From the NCBI RefSeq assembly GCF_040802235.1, contig NC_133168.1, positions 32,507,759 to 32,571,758 of the forward strand: DNA of 64,000 nucleotides. The letters run 5' to 3'. This DNA is from Manis javanica. Taxonomy: Eukaryota; Chordata; Mammalia; Pholidota; Manidae. A program made the translations under genes and the position numbers. Below, one piece after another: positions 36,421 to 48,770 of this stretch. Within the stretch, counting starts at the first letter, position 1. Each line of letters begins with the position of its first letter. The notes beneath the pieces were generated by a model, which was given only the letters and a program-made list of their open reading frames with translations, made no database searches and was not told the origin of the DNA.

Positions 36421-38659
36421 GCACAACATGTTTTGTGAATTAACTGTTTTTGACTCCTGCATATAACCTGAAGTCATAGGTTTCAATAAGATTAATTATG
36501 GATGAACTCAAGCAGTTTTAGAGGCTCATATTGGATTAGGCTCAGGAAACATACCAGGAGTTGAGATATTTATCTGATGCCCATCTATGCACTTGGACGG
36601 AATGCCCACTACGAATGGAGGTGCCATGCGGAAGGCATCATGCCAGTCTTATCCAGTCTTGCAAGCAGGGACTGAGAACCTCACAGAGGGCCAAGGAGTG
36701 ATGACTTTCTTGTGAACCCTTGGTTCTGTGTCAGCTTTATTATGCTCTGTCACTGCTTCTGCCTTTCTCCTCATGTTCTTGGACATTTTATTTTGTTTTA
36801 GGAATGTATTGTCTTTACCTCCTATACTCATAATAGGATGTTGTCATTCTAGATAGAAGTTGAAATGATATCTTCTCAGTATTTCTTTGACTTGAGAACA
36901 CCTCACATCTTATCTGTCAGTATTACCACTTCTCTTCCCACCAAAAAAAAAAAAAAAAAGCACCTCCAGCACACTTTGAAACAGATAATGAAGCTAACTC
37001 ATTTTGTTTATCCATATAAATAATTTGAACTTAGTGAGACTTTGGCCAAGATTTAGGACAGTTCCTATATGCCAAACATGTTTAGCCGTCCAAAAGGGAA
37101 ACTTTATTACACTGCTTCCTAAACAGCAAGCAGTGACAGAGAAGTGGTGGCAAGTTACGGGAAATAGGAGAAAGGCCTTTTTCTTGCCTCCAGGGATTGT
37201 AGATGGTTGATATGGAAGATTACACTGGAACAAAGATTGCATTGCTGGCTTGTGGAGTTTATGCTCTACTTGTACTACATTATTACAGACTAGTTCTATT
37301 GTCTTGGTGGATAATGGAGGATTTTATTTCAACATTATGTAAAGAATGACTGTACAGTCTCTTTCTTCCTCCTTCCAGCTGCAGGAGGATATTTAGTATC
37401 AGATTTCTGAAGGAGCCATGTCAAAATGAGGAGGTATAAACATTTCCTTCTTTCCTCATGTCAGCTTTCAAAGTCCAATAATTCTATTGCTTGTGATAGA
37501 AGAGTGATCACAGCACATTAGAGTGCAGACTTCTCAGGCAGCCCTGTAGGAACAAAAATGAGTGATAAAATAGGACCCTAAAAGGATGATTTCCATTTCA
37601 AAACACCTGGAGGGTAGGTCTTTAAGTAATTTAAGGAAAAAACAGAGCACAAATACTCAGAAAATTCTGCTTTCATGTAAACTCTCTTATCTTTCTTTTA
37701 TCTCCCTGTTCCTACCTCATCATATGCAAATGTAAAATCAGAAATTCTGTATTCTCAAATAGAGACACAAATACTCAATGTATAACCAGTACACATTCAG
37801 AGTAATGGTTTCAATTAAATTATTGCTTACTAGTGTGATCTGCTGGGATGTATATTCAATGATGTTGTCAAAACCTGAATTTAACTGATCTTTATGTTCT
37901 AAATGACGTCTGTTTCTCTTTGCACTGACTAGTCAGGGATTATCCTTAAGGAGACAGTCCCATGAAGGCAGTCTGTAGAATGGGACATATTCAACACAAA
38001 TTAAAGAATTAGTAAGTCTTTTTTTTTCAATTGAACAAGACAAAAATGATTTCAAATAATTCATGACAACAATCCAATGCCATTGTTCTAAACTTCCTAA
38101 GCTATCCACTCCAGCTTCAGCAATCACAGACAGTTCCTTATTAGATGGGAAATCCCAGTCCTCCACATACGCTCAACCTTAATTATCCCCCATCAGGCTG
38201 TTTCATCAAAAGTTTAATCTTGTCAAATTATTTCACTGCTAAGTAACTGCCACCTAAAGCTATCCTGATTTGTGTCTTGCCAAAGAAATGGGGTAATCGG
38301 AATATTGCTTTGCATCACCTGTGTACTTAAACTTCCTGTGCTACAGTTTCTCATCTTCAGAACAGAATTGCTTCATCAGTTTCAGAGAGATGGGTGAGGG
38401 TTGAACAGATAATGTCCATAAGGCCCCCTGTACTGCTCAGTGTGGGGAAAGAAGGGTTGGGAAAGAAAGCATACTGGACTTATGACAATGATTATTATCT
38501 GTCACTGGACATATCTTAAATCACTGAGTCCATTTCATAAGTAAATCAGGGGCACAATTTCTGAAAAATAAGTTGCTATATTTTTTAAAGTTTAGTAGAA
38601 ACATAACTGATTTTATTGTTTCACTGATCAACACAAACTCAATTCACAGGGGAAATAAA
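36421..38659. other. Unique AT-rich DNA with an A17 run
   Basis: No gene. There is a homopolymer of 17 A at 36943-36959, with no retroposon body recognisable before it. Frames up to 82 codons on the minus strand (36994-37242, 37933-38166) are not recognisable. Confidence 0.5.
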
Positions 38660-39335
38660 ATAACATTCCCACATTACATGTCTTCTCTCTATTTTACACA
38701 TACTGCTACCACCTCCATTCCAACTCTTATCATACCACACCTTGAGGGTTGCAATAATTTTCCAACTGACCTTCCTCCTTCCTGTGGTTCATCTCACAGA
38801 TTGCTATTAATCATTTTATTAAAGCATAGCAAAGTAGCCAAGATTGAACTGAAATCTTTGTCTCTTCACTACCTAGGAAATTAAGGCCAAACCATTTAGC
38901 CTAAAAACTGGCTCCTAACTATTCTTCCAGTCTCAAGCTTTATACTTCTCAATGTTGAACTCTAAATGTAACTTACTTTGGTCTACTTTCTGATCACAGA
39001 GTGTCCTTCTAGCCTCCATGGTGGTGTTTCTGCTGTAGCTTCTGAGCCCAACACTTCCTCCAATCTTTACCAAAGTCTACCCTTTAGCCACATTATTCCC
39101 ACTAGAGAATCCCTTCCATTTCGGATTCTCAGAACACACAGTCTGCATCATAGATATGGCATGTCATTGCTTCCTTGGACTATTACAGGTGTAGCTCTCC
39201 CACCAGAATGCAGCCCAGTTGAAGGCAGAGGCTGTCTTTTGCACAATGATTAGCACAATGCCTTGTTGGAGAAGGAAGATGTATCGATCAAATATTCATT
39301 CAATGAATGAATGAATAAAAGCAAGAAAATAAAAG
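38660..39335 (+). mobile_element. L2 LINE fragment
   Basis: Typical L2 blocks run from 'ccattccaactcttatc', 'tgcaataattttccaactgaccttcctcc', 'gattgctattaatcattttat' and 'taaaaactggctcctaactattcttcc' to the end 'ccagaatgcagcccagttgaaggcagaggctgtctttt', 'gcacaatgcctt' and 'atattcattcaatgaatgaatgaa'. The terminal TGAATGAATGAA is diagnostic. Confidence 0.85.
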
Positions 39336-39521
39336 CAAAGCTATAAGAAAAAAAAGAGGAAGGACCATGATTTTTTAAAAGAATCAAAACTCATTTTATC
39401 TGTCAGTAAGATGAATAACATGAAATATGACAAAACATGCTACAAACTATTTCTTATGAAAATTCCAAGTAAAGGATGATAACTTTGCAGCAGGACAAAA
39501 TGCTCACATATATCCTACTTA

Positions 39522-39973
39522 CGTTAGGACTAAAACTTTCACCCGAAAGTTAGGAAGGAAGAACTCGGCCCGGTGTCGCAGGCAAGTCAGAGGTAGTGAG
39601 ATGAGAAAGCAGAGTAAGTTTTAATGCACTCTGCACCGAGTCACAGAGTGGGCCTGACTGAGGTGAGACAGGCCCGGATGCTCATTCAGAGGCTTCTTTT
39701 ATGTGGTTTTGGCAGGGCAGGGAGGCTGTCAGCTCTCTAGGCTTGTTCTGATGGGTGAAATGAGGACAGGAGCTGTGCTATGCCTGTGCCTCTGATGTTT
39801 CTTATCTGGGGGAACCTTGGACATTTCCCGAGTCACTCTTGGACTGTGACTTCATCTGATTAACTCTCTGAGTCATTTCTGGCTCTCTGGCTCTATCTGA
39901 CCCACTCCCTGAGTCATTTTGGGGGGACCCTTCCCCCTTTTCATTCCACTAATTTATGTCTTTCTGCCTAACA
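39522..39973 (-). mobile_element. Solo LTR, antisense, unnamed family
   Basis: A 452-bp element bounded by a 7-bp inverted repeat: CGTTAGG at 39522 and CCTAACA ending at 39973 (TGTTAGG read on the minus strand). The flanks CTTA and CTAA are a possible 4-bp duplication with one mismatch. The minus strand has an ATTAAA poly(A) signal at 39620-39625 and a CATAAAA TATA-like box near 39698. The element is richer in G+C than its flanks and keeps several CpGs. No internal ERV sequence is present. The first base pair of the terminal TG has become CG. Confidence 0.78.
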
Positions 39974-42752
39974 CTAATACCATGCTTTTGTAAATGAAAG
40001 CAAATGAATCTGTACCATTGATGGGTGCTCTAGTATTTCAGAAATGGGCTGGACATTTGCATCATTAAATGTCTTATAGTTAAAGCAGCAGTGAACCTAT
40101 GGTCAGCTCACAAAGATGATTCAGTGCACAAGATAGTGTATGTCTTGATAATGAGTTCCATTAAAGCTGTGCAAAAATCCAGAACTGGAAGTCTCAAAGC
40201 ATTTGCAAAAATAGTATTTACACTAGTCCTTAAATATCTTGGCAAGGCAAATCCTAAAAGTTAATAAATCAGTGATTGAAGGATGGATAAGAGATTATAT
40301 CACAACCATAATAAGGATTTTTAATTTCCTAATGAAACACCTTACCTTATATACTAAAAATTCTCTGTGGGTAATAATCCACCAGAATTTATTGATATTA
40401 TAAGGTTTTATTCCTCACACACAATAAAAAGCAATAACCATACAATTAAATTACTAGTTGTGTGCCAATTTAAGTAAGGAAGTGACTTAAATATGTCACA
40501 CATACATTGTTCTTTTATATCAAAAAAGGTCTATATCAAAAAAAACTGGCATTACACAGATCTTAAATATTTCCTGTCTTCCAACTATGAAATGATAGAC
40601 ATACTCTTGCTTTCCCATAAATGTCATTTCCAGAAACATACAGTATAGCTTCATAGCCCAAGGAATGAAAAGTATTTGAAAGCAAAAGGCTGTTTTCCAC
40701 CTTGTGTTTCAGACCATTTACACTGGGGAGTCCCATTGATCACCTGGTGTCCACTGGCTTCACTGAATTTGATGCCATAGGTATAAGAGTAAATAAAGAA
40801 ACTGAGTGGTGTGATTTTAAGGGCAGATGCCTGCAATTCCACCAAGAAAACTTTTCCTTTATCTTGCAAGCCTTTACTTCTTTTTAAAATTACAAATAAC
40901 CCTCTAAAAAACAAACTTTTAATGTTCTTATCAGCCATTTGTGTACTGATACTAATGGAGAATTTGATCATTTAAGGCCTTAGAAAGGGAACAGGAGAGA
41001 CTAGAGAGAACAACAGAGGTGGGCAAGACAGAGCTAGTGGAGAGCATGTTACCAAGGAGAGTAGGGGAGAACCTTGCCTACTTCTCTTTTGTGGCTCTGG
41101 TCACTACTGGATACACTCTTGAGATCAATTAAATCTCTCATGAACCATGTGAAAGTGGTGGGACTTCTGCCAAGAGATGGTGACCCCAGGTTCTTAAAGA
41201 TAATCCTCCTGTTGATAAAACCATAGTCATATGCAACAGATCAAATTATAGAAAGACACTGAAGGAAGATGTTTCAAGCACTAAAAATATTATTGTTAGG
41301 AAGACCAAGTAATTTGTCCTTCAACTGAGGACACAAAAAGGATGACCACTATAATTATATAAGGACAGGTAGACACAGAGGCTAGAATATATGATTATCC
41401 TACTTACAACTCCATTTTTTGGCCATGAAAAACTATTGCAATCTATCTGGATTATTGGATAATTTATTTTCATCTTTAATTGTCCTTGAGAGTTGAGTGA
41501 CCAATTCCATAGCCACTACTGTTTACAAATGGTGAAGTTTCCTAATTCCTGATCTAGTTTGCAGCAATGTATTAGTTGCTTGGTTAACCTAATAAACCCT
41601 TCACTGACAGCTGGCCATGGGGTGAAGAGTGGCAGGCACTCATGACTGTAAACAGAGTTAGATGCTTCTCCAACAGGAAGCCAATTCTTTCACACAGGAT
41701 AGACATTGTTCCTGGAAAACTTTGAGACAGGAAAGATCTGGTAAGAGGCTGAGCCTTTGCAGGTGGAAAGGAACCTTTTACAGGCAATGAAGGAAAATGC
41801 TGAGTAAGAGAGAATAAAAAAGAGAGTTTTTAAAATTTTTGTGACAATGGAGTGAATGGCTCATTTGTTTTACAAAGATACACTTAAGTTTTACTTCCAT
41901 GTTTCCATAAATTGCATTGTCATGATACCAAGCTATGACTACTTTTCTCCTTCCTCTATTTAAAAAAAACTACAGACTGTGGGATTCCATCACACCTTCA
42001 TGGCCCCAAGATAGAATCCATCCCTGGGAAAAAACTGCAGCACATGGAACCGTTCTTTGGCCTGTTTTGATTTTCTTTTCTCTGCATAGGAAATAGAGAG
42101 GATTACTAAGGAAGTTGTAAGGTTTAACCTACTGAGCTAATTTAAGAACAACAGCAAATACAGTGCTAAGAATGGTGCATAAATTTCAATATAAAGACCT
42201 GCAAATGCTTTCAACTCTATGCTGTGCTTTTTGTCAAAAAAAGCAGAGTTTGCATTTTAATGTGATCACATGCACATACCAGGCCCTGATTTTCCTAAAT
42301 TGCACTTAAAGGAGCCTGAATTCCTTTACCAAAGCACAAACCTATTTTCCCCCCAAGGGACATACTGCTTTGGTTCTCCAATAAAATTTGACTCTATACA
42401 GTTCCAGGTTAAGTCAAGGCTGTAATAAATCCACATTTAAACACTTCCATTTATTTATCAGGAGATTTTAAATTATTTGATTCTATACATTCTATTTTAT
42501 TAGACTAGAATATGTATTGCTGCGGAAATATATCCCTTAGCCTTTCCACCTACTTATTCTTTGTTTATCAATTCAATTTGGTTAGAAATATATTTATTAC
42601 AATGCTATTGGCTGAGTAAAGCATAAAATGGATAGTTTTACTGATAGTTTAGAACACCAAAAAAACTAACAGCAACTTTTTCACATTTCACTTCTCCTCT
42701 TCCACTGCTGTCAAAGAATGTCAGTTTTAGTCAGGTCTTCTCAACATGTTTT
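39974..42752. other. Unique AT-rich DNA, no gene seen
   Basis: No repeat family recognised. A 106-codon minus frame at 40651-40971 and a 61-codon plus frame overlap there. Neither has a domain that I know. Confidence 0.45.
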
Positions 42753-43133
42753 TCAAAAACTCTGAAGAAATTTAATTTTGAAATCTTTAAAATGCCAACG
42801 GTGAGTGTTTTCTTGCACACAGCCTTTAGTGGAGCAGCCCGGGTTGTCATGGTGAAACAGGTCAGCACTGTTCGCCAGGCAGCCCATGGAACTGCAAGCA
42901 GGCTGCTGGTAGAGGGAAAGCCACACAGCCCGAATCAGTGCCTGATCTGTGGCTGAATCTAGGTCACTGGGATTCTTTGATGCTGCAGCTGTCCATGTGG
43001 GACTTCCATCTCCAGCAGGGTTCACAAAGCTCCCTTGAATACTGGGCATCCCCTGTAGCTGTGAACATTGCCATTTTCCGAGATCCCCTCCTTCTGCTGA
43101 CCATGTGTTTTTCTTTGGGTTAACTGAGGGTTC
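42753..43133 (-). other. Unrecognised 126-codon open frame with Cys repeat
   Basis: The minus strand is open from just after TAA (43134-43136) to the stop at 42753. An ATG at 43049-43047 would give 98 residues. The product is not one I recognise. Two segments 20 residues apart share the pattern P-[A/G]-C-S-[S/T]-x-G-C-[L/V]: residues 50-58 and 70-78 counted from that Met (bases 42816-42902). Each has a C-x4-C pair, and His-His-Asp lies between them. The base composition is more balanced than the flanks. It might be an exon, a decayed gene or chance. No convincing acceptor site, donor, poly-A tail or homologue is visible to me. Confidence 0.25.
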
Positions 43134-43136
43134 TTA

Positions 43137-43800
43137 GCCATGTGAGCTGTAAAACATTCTTTGTGTGTATGTAAGAAAGACACAGAGAAACAGAGATATT
43201 GCTCTGGAGCCTGAATTGTGAAAATTGTTCCCATTTAAATGCATATTCCTACAGAGTGAGCTAAATATTAATATCACATTCTTCTGTTAATGTAAACACC
43301 AACAGCAAGATTTGGCGGCTCATGAAAAGAGGGAAAACTTGGGCTTTTCTCCATACACAGCATGTGCATTTTTTCCTGGGTACCGTTTAAGTTAACACCA
43401 TGTCTACAGTGTGTCTGAAATGGCAGGAATTCAGTGAGATTGGCAGGGAACTGAGAGCAGAGGCCTGGCATGTCTATCACACTTGACTGTTGGCAGAGCT
43501 CCTGTTGCTAGGAAAACTAACTTGTCCTTCCATGCTGGAGCTGTAAATTATACACTTGTGCCCATTTATTTGACATTACTTTTTAACCATGCACTACCTT
43601 TTTGTTCTATTTAAAGTCAGTGGTCTGCATCTTGAATATAGATAAGCAATCTTCCTTAACATTTATATTTTTATGATTCCTTTTTTACTGTAGTTGATTT
43701 TTCCAACTTTTGATACATTTTTCAATTAAAGAGCAAGCATTTTTAAAACTGTCCAAATATGAATTAGATTTTCAGGCTAAATGCCAACATGCACACATCT
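43137..43800. other. Unique DNA, nothing seen
   Basis: No repeat or gene that I can support. Confidence 0.5.
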
Positions 43801-43842
43801 ACACACACCCACCACAAACACACACACACACACACACACACT
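43801..43842. repeat. (CA)n microsatellite
   Basis: An interrupted start (ACACACACCCACCACAAA) followed by about 12 CA units. Confidence 0.95.
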
Positions 43843-44743
43843 CCTACCTAGTATGTCATTCCCTGCTATCTAATCGGCACTGTGCAGCAATCCGAAAACA
43901 AATGGTCTTTTCTCAATTAACTAAAGAGAAAAAAATTAAAACTTTCCTACCTCCACAATAATAGGTATGTGAGGTAAGAAAATTTATATTTATCCACCTC
44001 TTTCTTCAAAGAAAAATGTTTAAATAAATAGATAAAATCAGAATGAGATACGACATTAAGTCCCAAATATCAAGCCACTGGAAAAGAGGAAGAAAGTAAT
44101 ACTTGATGGAATGGGGGCCATGTGGAAAGATTAACCTTGAAAAGAAAGAATGGCACTCTGAAAGTAGAGGGAAGAAAGCAAGAATGGTTACCCTTATGTG
44201 CTGAATTGTGCTCCCCCCATTTCTCACCATAGCACTAGGTGATGAACACTATCATTACTCCATTTCATGATAGGGATGAACGTGTGTGTGGGTGTGGGTG
44301 TGGGTGTGTGGGTGTGTGTGTGTGTTCAACTGCACATGCACAGGCAGGTGAATAAATTGAGCAGAACCTCAAAGATAACCACCGGTGGTCATTCAGATGT
44401 AGGTAGTCTCCCTCCAGACCTCACACTTAACCACCACACAACAGGCACATCTAGAACCACATGGCCTTCCCAGAGATTCTTCAAGCAGAGAACCTATCTT
44501 CCCACTCCCATCATTCTCAGTCAGCAGATAGTCCTTCCCTCTCAGCTTCCTCTGTTTCCTGGGATACAATGTTCTCTGCATCCCTATACACTATCTTTTT
44601 GTTACTAGGAATTGTTGTGAGTTATCTGCCTGGGGATATGTGCTTGTGTCTGTATCTACAGAAAGTCTTCTTGAGGGCAAGGGGTTTATCAGGGACTTCC
44701 TCTCCAGCATCTATTAGCAGTCTAGCATACAAAGATACTTCAG
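43843..44743. other. Unique DNA with a GT-rich repeat and 12-bp palindrome
   Basis: No gene that I can support. 113-codon and 135-codon plus frames overlap here. The second runs into the following L1, which shows it is chance. A perfect palindrome ACCACCGGTGGT lies at 44378-44389. Confidence 0.5.
44282..44325. repeat. GTGTGG/GT variant minisatellite
   Basis: Three GGGTGT-type units with pure GT runs on either side, all in one purine/pyrimidine-alternating tract. Confidence 0.92.
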
Positions 44744-45505
44744 AAGAAAGGGGAGCCCTCCTACACTGTTGGTGGGAATGTAAATCAGTTCAACTATTGT
44801 GGAAAGCAATATGGGGGTTCCTCAAAAAACTAAAAAAATACCATTTGACCCAGGAATTCCACTCCTAGGAATTTACCTGAAGAAAACAAGATCCCTAATT
44901 CAAAAAGACATATGCATCCTTATGTTTATTGCTGCACTATTTACAGTAGCTAAGTTATGGAAGCAACCCATGTTTCCATCAGTAGATGAATGGATAAAGA
45001 AGATGTGATACATATACACAATGGAATATTATTCAGCCATAAGAAGAAAACAAATCCTACCATTTGAAACAACATGGATGGAGCTAGAGGGTATTTGCTC
45101 AGTGAAATACGCCAGGAAGAGAAAGAAAAGTGCCAAATCATGTTCTGTGGAGCATAACAATGAAACAAAACTGAAGGAACAAAACAGCAGCAGACTCACA
45201 GACTACAAGAAGGGACTAGCGATTACCAAAGGGAAGGGGTTGGGGAGGGTGGGAGGGGAAGGAGGAGAAAGGAGATTAAGGGGCATTATAATTAGCACTC
45301 ACAATATAGGTAGGTCACAGGGAAGGCAGTACAAAATGGAGAAGACAAGTAGTGACTCTAGAACATCTTACTATGCTGATGGACAGTGAATGCAATGGAA
45401 TGTGGTGGGGGGGACTTGATAATATGGGTGAATGTTGAAACCACAATGTTGCTTATGTGAAACCTTCATAAAATTGTATATCAATAATACTTTAATTTAT
45501 AAAAT
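44744..45505 (+). mobile_element. 5'-truncated L1, 3' end
   Basis: It begins in the ORF2 C-terminal region ('aggggagccctcctacactg'), continues through 'tggagctagagggtatttgctcagtgaaatacg' and the G-rich 3' UTR tract (45235-45275), and ends 'cttatgtgaaaccttcataaaattgtatatcaataatac'. It is the same family as the L1s at 4.4-10.6 kb and at the right edge. A short duplication TACTTCA flanks it (44736-44742 and 45509-45515). Truncation at the 5' side is the normal outcome of target-primed reverse transcription. ORF2 tail frames at 44799-45008 are broken. Confidence 0.92.
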
Positions 45506-45809
45506 ATGTACTTCAAAAATATGATTTATTTGCAGCTTCCAAATTTCAGGACAGACACTGTAAATAAACTTAAAATCTATGAAAACACCTCAATAATAAT
45601 TTAGGACATGTGATTTCAACTGGTAAGAATCTGGCCTCTCTTGCCCCTTTGAGACTATTTATGGGTGTGGTATCCAATCGCTGTAATACAAGGAAAAGTG
45701 GAGAGCGAATCCAGTGACATCAGAGAGTTGTGAACTGTCTTGCATCACTAATTTCCAATACTCACTGATTTATCAATTATACAGGTTGTTCTGTATTAGA
45801 TGCATCTTT

Positions 45810-46000
45810 AAAGTCAGACACTTAATAACTGAGGAACCTCGAGTAAGTTAATTTCTCTGAGCTTTAGTTTCTTATTTACAAAGGATGATAATAATTCTTG
45901 CCTCGTCATCCCTACCATAGCCTCATGGGGTTATAGTAAAGGTTAAAAGAAGCAATATATGTATAATGACTGGCACATACACAGCATATATTCAGTTAAG
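45810..46000 (+). mobile_element. MIR SINE
   Basis: 'ctgaggaacctcgagtaagttaatttctctgagctttagtttc' and 'ggatgataataattcttgcctcgtcatcc', followed by 'cataggctcatggggttatagtaaaggttaaaagaagc' and 'gactggcacatacacagcat', follow the MIR core and 3' part in order. Confidence 0.88.
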
Positions 46001-46109
46001 GCCCCCTTTTCTCACTTCTCACTTTGCCAAATTAAAAAAAAATCAACTGTCACTAGTAATTAAATTTTTCTGCATAACCATTCAAAAAGAACTCAAATCA
46101 TATTGTTAT

Positions 46110-46330
46110 TTAACATTTTATTGAAGATTTGCTGTTTACAAAAGGCTTTTAGAAGCCTTAACAGTCAATCCTTAGAAAAAGTTCCAAGATGGAATCCAAG
46201 TAAGAATTATTACCATTTTAATTTTAGAGGAGAAAATAAAACTTACTTTACATCCCCATAGAATGCTACTCAAACAAATATACTCAACTAGAAAGTCACA
46301 AAACTCAAGTCTTCAACCCAGAGAATCAGG
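46110..46330 (-). mobile_element. Degenerate MIR, antisense
   Basis: 'aggcttttagaagccttaacagtcaatcc', 'aagaattattaccattttaattttagaggagaaaataaaac' and 'aactagaaagtcacaaaactcaagtcttcaaccc' follow the reversed MIR layout. Identity is low. Confidence 0.55.
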
Positions 46331-46759
46331 GTCCTTCTGGGAAAGCACAGTGATTCTCCAGACCGGCCTCTGGAAAAAGTGAATATTCTCAAAAACACAA
46401 TGCAGGACAGTTAGTATGCATTCTCCAGACAGTCATGACAAAGTCTTCTGCTTTCTTTTCCTCCAATCATCCCCAAGTTATGCTCTGTTCTAGGGGAATT
46501 CTCAGTATAAAAGAGAAAATTATCCCCTTCCTGCTTCCAGTATAAGAACATGGTAACATCTATCAAATTCTCTTCCATCTTAAAGAGGCATGGGGAAGGA
46601 TCATGCATTGCACAGCTTGATTAAAATTATTTCATTATTAGGTGCCTCAGTTTTTAGCTATAAAATAGCATCAATTTAATTGTGTTTTTGTGAGAATTCA
46701 TGAAAATGCTGATGATATGGTTTGTTAAGTTTGCAAATGTATTAATCTCAAAATAACAC
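46331..46759. other. Unique AT-rich DNA, nothing seen
   Basis: No repeat or plausible exon. A 65-codon minus frame (46411-46608) is not recognisable. Confidence 0.5.
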
Positions 46760-48275
46760 ATATAACTAGAAATGACCTTCTATAAACAGAGTAACAAAAA
46801 TATTAGAAAATAAAATTTCAAAAGAATACTATGTACAATAGGATCAAAAGACATAAACTACTTAGGAATAAATTCAACAAAAGCTGTTCCAGATCTTTAT
46901 ACAGAAAATGATAAGACATTGCTAGAGAAATTTTCAAAGATTTAAATAATGGAAATATATACCATATTTATGGTTGGAAAGATCGAGTATTGTTATCTAG
47001 TCTTACCAAATTAATCTATAGAGCTGATGTAATCCAATCAAAATCCCAGCAGGTATTTTTTTAAGGAAATTGACAGACCAATTCTAAGATGTGTATGAAA
47101 TCCAAAGGATCTGATAGAAAACGATCATTTTGAAAAAGACAAAATTGAAGAATCTACACTATTTTGATTTTAAGACTTAATATGCAGCTATAGTAATCAA
47201 GATGAATAGAGAATAAAAGAGAATAGAACAGAGAGTTCAGAAATTGACCCAAATATATATGATGAGTTTGTGGTAGTCATACAAAAATATTTTAGTTAAA
47301 ACAGAAACAGCACTAAAAATAAAACAAAATCGATTAGATTGGACTTTATCAAAGTTAAATCCTTCTGTTCTCTTCAAAAGAAAAGAACAAGAATATAAAA
47401 AGCCATACTGGGAGAAAATATTTGCAACACATATAGCTTATGATAAAGGAGAATATCTGGAATATGTAAAACACTTTTCCAACTCAGAAAAAGACAAATA
47501 ATTCAATTTATTAAAAGGATCAAAAGACTTCAGCAGATTCTTCAAAAAGATGTGTGAATATTCAGTAAACATATAAAAAAATGTTCAGTGTTGGTCATTT
47601 GAGAAATATAAATTAAAACCACAGTGTAATATTACCTGGATTTCTCATACATTGCTGGTGACAGAATAAAATGGTGCAATTACTTTGAAGAGCAGTTTCC
47701 CAATTTCTTACAAAGTTAAAAATATACTCACCATGTGACCCAGCAATTCCACTCCTAAGTATTTACTCAAGAGAAGGGAAAACAAATGGGTACACAAAAA
47801 GACTGACACATGAATGCTCAATGTTCATAGTAGTTTTACTCACAATAGTCCAAACCTGAATCAACCCAATGTCCATCAACAAATGAATAGATAAACAAAT
47901 TGTGCTATAGTCATACAACCAAATATCCTACTCAATAATAAAAAAGAATGAATCAGTGACACATACCACCTGGGGGTGAACTGCACAGACATCATGCTGA
48001 GTGAGAGGACATAACGCAAGGAATTATATAGTATATGATTCCATTACATGAAGTTATAAAACAGGAATATTAATTTATAGTAGTAATCAGATGAGTGTTT
48101 TCCTAAAGTGGGGGAGTGAGGAATTGACCATAAGTGGCCAAGGAAACTTTTTGAAGGAGTGGAGATATTTTACATCCTGGTTAGGGTGCAGTTCAGTAGT
48201 GTTATCAACCTGTATATTTAAAAGATGTGACTTTATTGCATGTAAATTATACTCTAAAAAAAATTTGGTATTTTA
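46760..48275 (+). mobile_element. Old L1 (L1M-type) 3' part
   Basis: It runs from the reverse transcriptase thumb region ('aaactacttaggaataaattcaacaaaagctg', 'aatggaaatatataccat') through 'atcaaaatcccagcagg', 'atgtgacccagcaattccactcctaag' and 'catagtagttttactcacaatagtcc' to the 3' UTR ('atttatagtagtaatcagatgagtg', 'gggagtgaggaattgaccataagtggc', 'ttgcatgtaaattatactct') and an A-run. Many indels. More diverged than the L1 just upstream, and a different, older subfamily. Confidence 0.9.
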
Positions 48276-48539
48276 AAGCTGTTCTTGGTACACTTCCTTT
48301 TAAATAGTCTTTTTCTTTCACTTCATAAAAATGTATGAAAAATTTCTCTTCTAGAACAGAGATTGGTCTACACTGAAGGCTACCAACCTTACTGAACTCC
48401 TATCTCAGATCTTCTAAGCACAGTTCTCCTCAGACCAACAGTTCTAACATCTCAAAATGGCAAGTTGTAAAAGAGGGTCATATTTCTAAAACTACTAAGT
48501 AAATTAGACAATAACTAGACCTTCAAAGAAAAGAGGTTT

Positions 48540-48770
48540 CAAAGGCTTTCAAAAGATATTTTATTATGGAAAAATACAACATACATAAGAAGAGACAACA
48601 TAATAAATCTTTATGTACCCATTGCCTAGCTTCAACAGTCAGCCTTATATATCCGGTCTTAACTATGTCCTTACATTCCCCTTCCCCAGACTCCCAGTGA
48701 GTTACTTTAAAGCAAATCCCAGGAGTCATCTCATTTTATCTGTAAATACAAGGAATTCTAAAATTGTGTG
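48540..48770. mobile_element. Probable ancient L1-derived non-coding piece
   Basis: 'ttttattatggaaaaatacaacatacataagaagagacaac', then 'atgtacccattgcctagcttcaacagtcagcc' and 'gcaaatcccaggagtcatctcattttatctgtaaata' match a well-known mammalian-wide repeat. I believe it comes from an L1M untranslated region. Subfamily and orientation are uncertain. Confidence 0.5.

Noticed and set aside
36943..36959. A17 run considered as the tail of a processed pseudogene
   Set aside because: No coding-like or SINE-like body precedes it, and no flanking duplication was found.
44461..44868. 135-codon frame ending in an L1-like peptide
   Set aside because: It runs from unique DNA into the truncated L1, across the insertion boundary, so it is not a gene.
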